Below the pieces are notes generated by a model that saw only the letters and a program-made list of their open reading frames with translations, did no database searches and was not told where the DNA came from. Below, one piece after another: positions 7,294-13,728 of a DNA stretch of 13,728 nucleotides (the stretch's first letter is position 1; every line of letters starts with the position of its first letter). The stretch covers positions 1 to 13,728 of the forward strand of contig CAMFYM010000033.1 of assembly GCA_946002045.1 (NCBI GenBank), written 5' to 3'. The stretch is from an uncultured Clostridia bacterium. Lineage in GTDB: Bacteria > Bacillota > Clostridia > Oscillospirales > Acutalibacteraceae. The position numbers and the translations under genes were made by a program.

Positions 7294-8382
7294 ATGACCT
7301 ATAATGATGCGTTAAATATAATAAAACATAAGCAAAGCCTCGGCATTAAGCCGGGGCTATCTCGTATTAAAGCACTTTTGGAGATTATGGGCAATCCACA
7401 AAACGAGTATAAAATTATTCACATTGCAGGAACAAACGGCAAGGGTACTATTGCCAACACCATTGCAAATGCATTGTCAAAATCAGGCTATAAGGTTGGA
7501 TTGTTTACTTCTCCATGGATTATTGATTACCGTGAGCAAATTCAAATAAATAATGAATTTATTTCTCGTGAATGCCTTGCTGATTATATTGAAAAATATT
7601 ATGAGTATGATGCAACGGAATTTGAAATGTTAACGGCAATTATGTATAAATATTTTGCTGACAGTAATGTTGATTACGCCGTTGTGGAATGTGGAATGGG
7701 TGGACTTGAGGATTCAACAAATGTTGAAAGGGATAACATTTCCGTTATCACATCAATTTCCCTTGATCACACTAATTTTCTGGGTAATACTGTAACAGAC
7801 ATTGCTCGTCATAAGGCAGGTATTATTAGGGATAATTCCCTGTGTGTCCTTTATCCTAATGCTGAGGTTGAAAAATACTTTGAGGATGTTTGTCGGCAAA
7901 AAAACACAAGTCTTATCAAGGTTAGGGACCAGGAGAATTATAAACTTAATAATCTTAACACAGCTATGCAGGTAATCATTTCATTAGGCTTCGATTGTCA
8001 AGTCGATTTAGTAATTCCTTGTTGCAGATGTGAGAATGTAAATGGGATTATACTTGACGGAGGACATAATACTTCAGCAGGAAAAGCCCTTTTAAACAGC
8101 ATTAACCACAGCGAAATAGCAATAATAGGAATGTTAAAGGATAAGGATGTGGATTCCTATTTGTCAATAGTAGCACCTCGGTGTAAAAAAATAATAGCTG
8201 TAACACCTGATAATCCAAGAGCAATGAGCGCCGATGACCTTGCAAAAATTGCTGAAAAATATTGCAATGATGTTTGCGTATGTGATGATATAGAAAAAGC
8301 ATTAACCGATAATAATATAACCTTGGTCTGTGGCTCATTTTTCTTAACACGACAACTTAGAAAATTTTTGATAAATAATTAA
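7294..8382 (+). CDS. folC: Short folylpolyglutamate/dihydrofolate synthase-like protein
   Basis: Mur-ligase family enzyme that adds glutamate to folates (and, in bifunctional forms, to dihydropteroate). The ATP-binding GTNGKGT loop is at 46-52, followed by FTSPW, ECGMGG and LDHTNFLG blocks. The C-terminal domain keeps LDGGHN (254-259), GMLKDKDV, DNPRAMSADDLA and VCGSFF. At 362 residues it is some 60-70 shorter than usual FolC. The loss is internal, between KAGIIR and LDGGHN, the linker and start of the C-terminal domain. The usual WPGR motif there is replaced by a Cys-rich stretch PCCRCENV (242-249). The reading frame is intact and the flanks are well conserved, so this is a compacted enzyme rather than an obvious pseudogene; activity is uncertain. 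AAGGG at 7282-7286 supports the ATG. Its neighbour valS is a common Firmicute partner. Confidence 0.85.
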   Translation: MTYNDALNIIKHKQSLGIKPGLSRIKALLEIMGNPQNEYKIIHIAGTNGKGTIANTIANALSKSGYKVGLFTSPWIIDYREQIQINNEFISRECLADYIEKYYEYDATEFEMLTAIMYKYFADSNVDYAVVECGMGGLEDSTNVERDNISVITSISLDHTNFLGNTVTDIARHKAGIIRDNSLCVLYPNAEVEKYFEDVCRQKNTSLIKVRDQENYKLNNLNTAMQVIISLGFDCQVDLVIPCCRCENVNGIILDGGHNTSAGKALLNSINHSEIAIIGMLKDKDVDSYLSIVAPRCKKIIAVTPDNPRAMSADDLAKIAEKYCNDVCVCDDIEKALTDNNITLVCGSFFLTRQLRKFLINN

Positions 8383-8411
8383 AGCTAAATACAAAATGTG
8401 ATAAATTATTC

Positions 8412-8454
8412 AATACCAATCTGCTAATATATCTGCAGATTGGTATTTTTATTT
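8412..8454 (+). terminator. Strong intrinsic terminator between folC and spoIIAA
   Basis: Perfect 13-pair stem 8412-8424 with 8435-8447 (AATACCAATCTGC and its complement), loop TAATATATCT, tail TTTTTATTT counting the last stem bases. It ends the valS-folC transcript. The tail finishes directly before the spoIIAA ribosome-binding site GGAG (8455-8458), leaving no room for a promoter after the hairpin. The spoIIA promoter must therefore lie upstream of or overlap the stem. The 84 bases between folC and spoIIAA hold no recognisable sigma-H promoter (AGGA with GAAT) that I can see. Confidence 0.9.
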
Positions 8455-8466
8455 GGAGTGAGTAAA

Positions 8467-8799
8467 ATGAATGTCACAATAGAATCAAGTGGTAATATTG
8501 TAATTGCATATCTTATCGGAGAAATAGACCACCACACAGCCTCAGCTGTTAGAGAAAAAATAGACAACACATTACTTTTTAAAAAGCCTAACCACCTGAT
8601 ACTTGATTTTAGAAATGTTACCTTTATGGACTCATCTGGCATAGGGCTTGTAATGGGCAGATACAGGCTATTACAAAGCATTTATCCCACAGGTAGCCTT
8701 GAAATTAAAAATGTAACACCTCAAACAAAGAAAATTATGGAGCTTGCCGGACTTGGCAGAATAGCAATAATTAAGGAGTTTAAAAATGAAAAAAACTAA
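8467..8799 (+). CDS. spoIIAA: Anti-anti-sigma factor SpoIIAA
   Basis: STAS-domain protein of 110 residues. In its unphosphorylated form it binds SpoIIAB and frees sigma-F; SpoIIAB phosphorylates it and the SpoIIE phosphatase (not in this window) reverses this. The phosphorylation motif FMDSSGIGLVMGRY gives Asp55-Ser56-Ser57-Gly58, with Ser57 corresponding to B. subtilis Ser58. The length is close to the usual 116. The start is ATG 8467 with GGAG at 8455-8458; an in-frame TTG at 8440 lies inside the terminator stem and is rejected. The gene overlaps spoIIAB by 14 bases, supporting tight stoichiometric coupling. Confidence 0.96.
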   Translation: MNVTIESSGNIVIAYLIGEIDHHTASAVREKIDNTLLFKKPNHLILDFRNVTFMDSSGIGLVMGRYRLLQSIYPTGSLEIKNVTPQTKKIMELAGLGRIAIIKEFKNEKN

Positions 8800-9223
8800 T
8801 GAATTTAGACTAACGATAGATTCAAAAAGTGTTAATGAATCCTTTGCAAGAATAGTTGTCGCCTCTTTTGTTACGCCTCTTGACCCAACAGTTGAGGAGA
8901 TTGCAGATTTAAAAACTGCTGTCAGCGAGGCAGTTACTAATTGCATTGTCCATGCCTACAAGGACAGGTGTGGCAAAATTTACATATATGCAGCTATTGA
9001 TGATGCCAATACAGTAAAAATATCAATTCGTGATAAGGGCTGTGGTATTGATGATGTTTCGCAGGCAATGACACCCTTATATACAACAGGTGGTGGCGAC
9101 AGAGCCGGACTTGGCTTTACTGTAATGGAAAGCTTCTGCGATACGGTTAGAGTTAAATCAAGGCAGGACAAGGGTACTACCGTTACTCTTATAAAGAAAA
9201 TTGCAGGTAAATCAAAATGGTAA
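8786..9223 (+). CDS. spoIIAB: Anti-sigma-F factor and SpoIIAA kinase SpoIIAB
   Basis: GHKL-fold serine kinase and anti-sigma factor of 145 residues (146 in B. subtilis). It holds sigma-F inactive with ATP bound and phosphorylates SpoIIAA. The N box SEAVTNCIVHAYKD contains Glu48 and Asn52; the G1 box DKGCGI and the G2 region GLGFTVMESFCDTV follow. AAGGAG at 8773-8778, within the end of spoIIAA, supports the ATG at 8786. The stop overlaps the sigF start by 7 bases (ATGGTAA at 9217-9223), so all three proteins are translationally coupled. The protein is full length, which shows that the short N-terminus of the following SigF is not caused by a truncated spoIIAB. Confidence 0.97.
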   Translation: MKKTNEFRLTIDSKSVNESFARIVVASFVTPLDPTVEEIADLKTAVSEAVTNCIVHAYKDRCGKIYIYAAIDDANTVKISIRDKGCGIDDVSQAMTPLYTTGGGDRAGLGFTVMESFCDTVRVKSRQDKGTTVTLIKKIAGKSKW

Positions 9224-9873
9224 TTAACTCCAGGCAGGAAATGATTGAGTGCAATATTGGACTTGTTCACGCAATCGCCAACAGATTTAGAGGCAGGGGA
9301 GTAGAATATGAGGATTTGTTCCAAAACGGCTGTGTAGGACTTATAAAGGCAGTTGACAATTTTGATGAATCAAAGGGATATGCCTTTTCTACCTATGCTG
9401 TTCCTGTTATTATGGGAGAAATAAGAAGAATATTTCGTGACGGTGGAGCAATAAAGGTCAGTCGTTCCTTGAAGGAAAAATCTATTAAGGCACAGGCACT
9501 TCGTGATAAATTTGTAAAAAGTGAGCTTCGTGAACCAACAGTAACAGAGCTGGCAGAAATGCTTGGTGCAACAACGGAGGAAACATCTGAAATACTTAAT
9601 GTCATTACACCGATGATTTCCCTTAACTCCTATGGTGATGACGGTGAGTGTACTATTGATATACCTGTTGATGAAAGCGACGCCGTTTTTGACAGAATAT
9701 CAATTCAGCAGGCGTTAAAAATATTATCAGATAGTGAATTAGCCATTGTAAAATACCGTTATTATCAGGGCAAAACACAATGTGAAACTGCAAAATTATT
9801 AGGCGTATCACAGGTGCAAATATCAAGAAAGGAAAAAAATATTCTTATAAAATTAAGAAGGCTTATGGAATAA
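9217..9873 (+). CDS. sigF: Forespore sigma factor sigma-F, short N-terminus
   Basis: Sigma-70 family factor that starts the forespore programme; kept inactive by SpoIIAB. The 218 residues carry region 2 (LVHAIANRF, DLFQNGCVGLIKAVDNFD, FSTYAVPVIMGEIRR), the IKVSRSLKE region 3 block, and region 4.2 GVSQVQISRKEKNIL, all close to sigma-F. It starts at the equivalent of B. subtilis residue about 29, so some 28 N-terminal residues (the region 1.2 helix) are absent. They cannot be recovered by a different start, because TAA at 9208-9210 lies in frame three codons upstream. The ribosome-binding site is weak (AGG near 9205-9207), consistent with coupling to spoIIAB through the 7-base overlap; an ATG at 9241 is a less likely alternative. 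The family is secure; the anti-sigma contacts in regions 2.1, 3 and 4 should remain. Confidence 0.95.
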   Translation: MVINSRQEMIECNIGLVHAIANRFRGRGVEYEDLFQNGCVGLIKAVDNFDESKGYAFSTYAVPVIMGEIRRIFRDGGAIKVSRSLKEKSIKAQALRDKFVKSELREPTVTELAEMLGATTEETSEILNVITPMISLNSYGDDGECTIDIPVDESDAVFDRISIQQALKILSDSELAIVKYRYYQGKTQCETAKLLGVSQVQISRKEKNILIKLRRLME

Positions 9874-9914
9874 AAACAGGTGACTTGTCAAAGATAACAA
9901 GCCACCTGTTTTTT
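9872..9914. terminator. Bidirectional terminator between sigF and the ABC permease
   Basis: Stem AACAGGTG (9875-9882) with CACCTGTT (9903-9910), one A/C mismatch, then CTTGT (9884-9888) with ACAAG (9897-9901), and an 8-base loop. TTTTTT at 9909-9914 serves the plus strand and the A-run at 9872-9876 gives a T-run on the minus strand. It ends both the spoIIA operon and the converging transporter operon. The TAA stop of the permease (9913-9915, minus) is in its tail. Confidence 0.92.
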
Positions 9915-12480
9915 AGTTAATTTCCTGCTTTAATGTTTCAACGATTGAATCGTTTTTAAGCTTTGCAAAGGAATAAATCATTGTTAATCCTATTATTACA
10001 AAAACTACTACCGAAACAATTAAATACAATATCCAGTTAATTTCAAAGGGGATTGCGTCTGTGTCCATTGCCTTGTTCATTGCAAATGAAAGTAATGCAC
10101 TTATCGGCAATCCAAAAATCAAAGCCTTAATTCCGTAGAATACACTTTCAAGAGCAATCATTTTATTAAAGCCCTTTGGTGTTGTACCTACTGACTTGAG
10201 CATAGCAAATTCCTTTTTCCTCATTGCAATACCTGTTGATACCGTGTTTATGATATTAAATACGGTAATCAAGGATATTAGAGTAATAAAGCCGTAAATA
10301 AGCACCTGAATAATCATTTCAATAGTACTCATTGTTTGAGTTTGTTGAACAACATCAGTAATGAGGTGCGTATCATAATCGGAGTTATCAAACATTTCTG
10401 TGATTTTTTCTGTTACCTGCTTATGCTGTGTAGTTTCAATTCCAACAATATACATCATATCATATAATGATTCTTCCTCGTTTCTGTTTTCATTATACAT
10501 TGCATAGTATTGAGAAACAGGCATATACATTGAAATTGTGTTTTTAGGATTTAGATTGCAGGCATAAAAATCCTTGTTATAATCAATAAGTCCACCGATT
10601 GTCAATCCTTCGTAGGAAAAATCAGCCAGACTGACACCGATAACGCTGTCGTTAAATATTCCGGAGCCGTTACCGTGATTGACATTGTTCATTAAGAGCA
10701 CCTTGTAGCCTAAATAGTATTCCTTAACGCTAATGCCGTTTGCTTTACAAAGCTCGTTAAAATCCTTGTCATCAATAGCGTTTATTGACATAGAATGACT
10801 TGTATTGAAAAAGCTTTTGTAGGTAGGAGTAAGATAATCCTTGTTAACAAAAGTCCATGGCTTGTCATCCTCAACAGTAGGCGTTTTAAAATAGCCGTTT
10901 GTAACGCAATAAGCTTTGTCAATTCCGTTAATGCCTTCAAGGTCGTTTAGTAACTCGTCCTTATTTTCGTAGTCAACGCCTGCATAAACCTGATAGGGAA
11001 TATCTACCTCGTTAAGTACTGTTTTATTAAATGCGTCGCAGAAATAATTACAGCATAAAAACAAAACTATTGAAAGTGCAATAGATGCTGTGATTGTGCG
11101 TGCCTTTCTGCCGTTTCTCTTTAGGTTCTTGTTAGCAAGCTCGCCCTCATAACCAAAAATAATTCTAATTAGCTTTGATGACCTAAGCTTTTTTGACTTA
11201 ATTTTAATTTCGTTGTTTTGCCTAATTGCATCAATAGGGGTAATTTTTGACGCTTTAATAGACGGAACAAATGATGAAATAAATATAGTTAAAGCACTTA
11301 CAATAATAATTCCTAAAATTGCCAAGGGCTCAACAACCATTTTCATTTCCAAATTACTTTGATCAGCACCTTGTAGCATACCGGTTGATATAATTTTATC
11401 ACCGAGGATAGTCAGTGTTATGCCAATACCTGCAATGCCTGCAATTATGCCAACGGGAATACCTATTAAGCCTAATATCATTCCCTCAAAGAATACGGAA
11501 AATCGCTTTTGCTTTTTAGTTGCACCTACTGATGCAAGCATACCAAGATACCTGACTCTTTCGCTGATAGACATTGCAAATGCGTTGTAAATAAGAACAA
11601 CAGATGCAATCATTATTATTGCCAGAACAATAGCTGCCATAGGCAAAACCAAAGATGCCATGGTGCTGTTTTCGTCAATAGCAAAATTTGTTTCAAGATA
11701 TTCACTTGCAAAGCTGTAATCTTCAACCTTATATTGCTTTACCATATCCTTAAGCACATTAAGTGAGTTATAATTAACGTTCTTAAGCTCTACAAGTGCA
11801 GTCGTCATTTCATTCTGTGATAAAGGGTGCACTGCATAATCTGTGCATTTAATAATGTAATAAGGCACACTTACTGTTGAAGGGTTGTTTTTTAGTATTG
11901 CAGTGATTTTGTATTCCGACTGCTTTTCCTTAACAAAATACTCACCCTTTTGATAAGAGCCGAATATTGAGCATTTACCAATGTTTTCATCGTCAATAAA
12001 TCTTTGCCCGTCATTTATTTTAACTGTGTCACCGATTTTCCAGTTTAAATTGTTTTTGTCAATAAAAACCTGTTCAACTGCAATTTCATTATCCTTAATC
12101 GGTAATGTACCATCATAGGTTCCTGTCACCATTTGCTCAATGCAGGTTTTATCACCGACAAAATAGTCGCCTGTGTTTTGCCTTGTAGGGTGACTGTTAA
12201 GCGAAAAGGAATTACCTGTTGATGTGTCATAAATACCAACTCTCGATACTCTTTCGTCATTTTTTATTTCGTTTAATTGGTGGCTGTCAACAATCATTGT
12301 TGCCTGATAATGACCGTCCATTAAAAGACAAACATTACCAAATAAATTCATAAAAGATGATACTGCAACAAAAACGGCAGTAATCATTGCAACAGAAACG
12401 CAAATACCAAGTGTTGTTACAACAGTTCGTCCCTTGTTTTCCTTAAGATGACGGAGAGTAAGCTTATTTACAATATTCAC
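9913..12480 (-). CDS. Large FtsX/MacB-type ABC transporter permease
   Basis: Membrane partner of the ATPase just upstream. The 855 residues form two repeats of the FtsX permease type. TM1 is at about 18-45, a first extracytoplasmic domain at about 46-272, and TM2-4 at about 275-300, 332-357 and 388-412. TM5 at about 463-481 begins the second half, followed by a second extracytoplasmic domain (about 485-718) and TM6-8 (about 721-745, 775-800, 815-842). The FtsX loop signatures SERVRYLGMLASVGATKKQKR and MRKKEFAMLKSVGTTPKGF mark each half. The two large external domains differ from BceB, which has one. Such mechanotransmission-type systems act on envelope substrates or antimicrobial peptides; the substrate here is unknown. 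The start is GTG, overlapping the ATPase stop by 4 bases (GTGA), with a strong AGGTGAGGG upstream. Confidence 0.9.
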   Translation of the reverse strand: MNIVNKLTLRHLKENKGRTVVTTLGICVSVAMITAVFVAVSSFMNLFGNVCLLMDGHYQATMIVDSHQLNEIKNDERVSRVGIYDTSTGNSFSLNSHPTRQNTGDYFVGDKTCIEQMVTGTYDGTLPIKDNEIAVEQVFIDKNNLNWKIGDTVKINDGQRFIDDENIGKCSIFGSYQKGEYFVKEKQSEYKITAILKNNPSTVSVPYYIIKCTDYAVHPLSQNEMTTALVELKNVNYNSLNVLKDMVKQYKVEDYSFASEYLETNFAIDENSTMASLVLPMAAIVLAIIMIASVVLIYNAFAMSISERVRYLGMLASVGATKKQKRFSVFFEGMILGLIGIPVGIIAGIAGIGITLTILGDKIISTGMLQGADQSNLEMKMVVEPLAILGIIIVSALTIFISSFVPSIKASKITPIDAIRQNNEIKIKSKKLRSSKLIRIIFGYEGELANKNLKRNGRKARTITASIALSIVLFLCCNYFCDAFNKTVLNEVDIPYQVYAGVDYENKDELLNDLEGINGIDKAYCVTNGYFKTPTVEDDKPWTFVNKDYLTPTYKSFFNTSHSMSINAIDDKDFNELCKANGISVKEYYLGYKVLLMNNVNHGNGSGIFNDSVIGVSLADFSYEGLTIGGLIDYNKDFYACNLNPKNTISMYMPVSQYYAMYNENRNEEESLYDMMYIVGIETTQHKQVTEKITEMFDNSDYDTHLITDVVQQTQTMSTIEMIIQVLIYGFITLISLITVFNIINTVSTGIAMRKKEFAMLKSVGTTPKGFNKMIALESVFYGIKALIFGLPISALLSFAMNKAMDTDAIPFEINWILYLIVSVVVFVIIGLTMIYSFAKLKNDSIVETLKQEIN

Positions 12481-13160
12481 TTAACCCTCACCTCATCTCT
12501 CTTGATTTTGCCGTCCTCAATAGAAATTACTCTGTCGGCTGACAAAGCAATCTTTTCGTCATGAGTGATGATAATAACTGTTTGGTTAAGCTCCTTGTTA
12601 AAGTGTCTTAATAGTGCCACAATTTCCTTACTGTTTTCGCTGTCGAGATTGCCTGTGGGCTCGTCGGCTAACATAAGGGCAGGGTGGTTAATAAGGGCTC
12701 TTCCTATTGAAACTCGCTGCTGCTGACCACCTGATAGCTCATTAGGCAAATGGTCAAGTCTTTGGGATAAGCCAAGCTTATTAACAAGCTCGTCAATTTG
12801 CTTGTTATCGGGCTTTCTGCCGTCAAGCAAAAGTGGCAGAGTCAGATTTTCTTTAACAGTAAGAATAGGAATAAGATTGTAAAACTGATATACAAGACCT
12901 ATTTGTCTGCGACGAAAAATAGCAAGTGCAGTTTCGTCAAGGGTAGATATGTCTGTGTCATTGATAATAACATTACCACTTGTGGGCACATCAACACCAC
13001 CGAGAATGTGTAATAATGTAGATTTTCCGGAGCCGGACGGACCTATAATTGCAACAAATTCGCCTTTTTCAACAGAAAAAGAAATGTTGTCAAGAGCTTT
13101 TACCATTGTGTCACCCTTGCCATAGATTTTAGATAAATTTTTTACTTCAAGAATTTTCAT
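12477..13160 (-). CDS. MacB/LolD-family ABC transporter ATP-binding protein
   Basis: Cytoplasmic ATPase of 227 residues that powers the adjacent permease. Walker A GPSGSGKST is at 40-48, the Q-loop Gln at 92 (YQFYNLIP), signature LSGGQ at 142-146, Walker B LADEPTGNLD with Asp166-Glu167, and the switch His200 in IITHDE. The ADEPTGNLD motif and length are typical of ATPases paired with FtsX-type permeases. The ATG is supported by AAAGGAG (reverse complement of 13170-13176). The last codons overlap the permease start, so the pair is translationally coupled. It lies 80 bases after a histidine kinase gene on the same strand, which suggests control by that two-component system. Confidence 0.96.
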   Translation of the reverse strand: MKILEVKNLSKIYGKGDTMVKALDNISFSVEKGEFVAIIGPSGSGKSTLLHILGGVDVPTSGNVIINDTDISTLDETALAIFRRRQIGLVYQFYNLIPILTVKENLTLPLLLDGRKPDNKQIDELVNKLGLSQRLDHLPNELSGGQQQRVSIGRALINHPALMLADEPTGNLDSENSKEIVALLRHFNKELNQTVIIITHDEKIALSADRVISIEDGKIKRDEVRVK

Positions 13161-13185
13161 AGTATTTATCTCCTTTCACATCTGC

Positions 13186-13240
13186 ATTATATTTCCGTAA
13201 CCTTACACCTTTGTGACTTTAAAATTACAATTTTGTCACA
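13186..13240 (-). promoter_or_regulatory. Putative promoter and operator of the ABC ATPase-permease pair
   Basis: On the minus strand a perfect TATAAT covers 13191-13186, but no good -35 lies 17 bases before it. The missing -35 region is flanked by an inverted repeat, TGTGAC (13212-13217) and GTCACA (13235-13240). Nested in it, TTACA-N4-TGTCA (13225-13238) has the TNACA-N4-TGTNA symmetry reported for BceR-type regulators. A weak -35 next to symmetric sites is what an activator-dependent promoter would show. This is inference from motif shape only. Confidence 0.4.
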
Positions 13241-13728
13241 TCAAATAATTGCATTATAAAACTTGATTTCAAATTCAGTTCCGACACCGATTTCACTTTT
13301 AACGGTAACAGAGGCATTTTCCTTTTCAAAAATAGCCTTTGCCAAAGCAAGACCTATACCGACACTGTCGGATGATGAATTTTCGCCGTGATAAAATCTG
13401 TCAAATATATGTGGTAAATCCTTTTCCTTTATTCCACATCCGGTATCTTTAATTATCAGTGCGTTGTAAATATTTGTGCATACAGACGATAATGTAATAT
13501 ATCCTTTTTTATCTGTATGCTCAATACAATTTTTGATAATGTTACCTATTGCCTCAGCAGTCCAGGTGTTATCTCCTGTAATGATAAAATCATCACAATT
13601 TTCAATAATTTCAATTTCCTTTAGCTCAAGTATAACAGAAAACGGTCTTAAGCTATCGCTGATTGCCTCTTTAACAGAAAAGCCTTCCTTTTTAAACTCA
13701 ACTGTGTCTGCGTCAAGTCTTGACAGCT
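13241..13728 (-). CDS. Sensor histidine kinase, C-terminal part
   Basis: Incomplete at the window edge: only the last 161 residues are visible, so the sensor region and phospho-accepting His lie outside. The fragment begins with the end of the DHp domain (LSRLDADTVEFKKE) and continues into a HATPase domain. The N box is at fragment residues 58-70 (EAIGNIIKNCIEH), the G1 box DTGCG at 94-98, an F box (FDRFY) at 108-112 and the G2 box GIG at 123-125, then GVGTEFEIKF near the C-terminus. All ATP-binding motifs are intact. Its position before an ATPase-permease pair on the same strand is the usual layout for a two-component system that senses or controls an envelope ABC transporter; a response regulator gene is expected further right. 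Confidence 0.93.
   Translation of the reverse strand, partial: LSRLDADTVEFKKEGFSVKEAISDSLRPFSVILELKEIEIIENCDDFIITGDNTWTAEAIGNIIKNCIEHTDKKGYITLSSVCTNIYNALIIKDTGCGIKEKDLPHIFDRFYHGENSSSDSVGIGLALAKAIFEKENASVTVKSEIGVGTEFEIKFYNAII

Noticed and set aside
8345..8360. Possible Spo0A box (core TGTCG on the minus strand) near the end of folC, as a spoIIA control site
   Set aside because: Only the core matches; flanking bases differ from TTGTCGAA and it is far from any recognisable promoter.
8440..8466. SpoIIAA start at TTG 8440
   Set aside because: Lies in the 3' arm and tail of the folC terminator; ATG 8467 has GGAG at a good distance and gives the standard SpoIIAA N-terminus.
1..13728. CRISPR arrays, insertion sequences, tRNA/rRNA genes, prophage genes
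   Set aside because: No regularly spaced direct repeats, transposase-like proteins, tRNA cloverleaf or rRNA segments were seen on either strand.

Overview
The window is AT-rich, gene-dense bacterial DNA with strong Shine-Dalgarno sites, a tRNA-sensing T-box leader and two forespore/mother-cell sporulation loci (spoIIGA-sigE and spoIIAA-spoIIAB-sigF). It therefore comes from an endospore-forming (or ancestrally endospore-forming) Firmicute. The protein variants, the valS-folC pair and the compact operons point to the class Clostridia, plausibly a gut Oscillospirales/Ruminococcaceae-type lineage; that last placement is inference.

Layout. (1) 1-2188: a small SipW/ER-type signal-peptidase-like protein followed, with no intergenic base, by an ABCB-type half-transporter. 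This looks like the right-hand end of a peptide export/processing operon that starts outside the window. (2) 2222-2779: a cyclophilin-type prolyl isomerase. (3) 2780-4332: spoIIGA-sigE, the protease and its substrate pro-sigma-E. (4) 4347-8382: a sigma-A promoter, a valine T-box riboswitch, valS and an unusually short folC. (5) 8412-9873: the spoIIA operon (anti-anti-sigma, anti-sigma/kinase, sigma-F), closed by a hairpin terminator that serves both strands. (6) 9913-13728, minus strand: sensor histidine kinase (partial), ABC ATPase and a large two-domain FtsX-type permease, a typical two-component-controlled transporter module.

How the genes work together. SpoIIAA, SpoIIAB and SigF form the partner switch that activates sigma-F in the forespore. 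SpoIIGA cleaves pro-sigma-E in the mother cell when signalled from the forespore. Here both switches lie about 4 kb apart, separated only by valS-folC, and the sigG gene that often follows sigE is absent.

The most interesting structure is at the two operon starts. At spoIIGA, the intrinsic terminator of the preceding gene is fused to the start of spoIIGA: its 3' arm contains the ribosome-binding site, its U-tract contains the TTG start codon, and its loop contains a perfect TATAAT -10 box. A transcript started from that box would lack the 5' arm and have a free ribosome-binding site, while read-through RNA would be terminated and have the site masked. spoIIAA shows a related arrangement: a 13-bp perfect terminator ends just before its ribosome-binding site, with a TAATAT in the loop.
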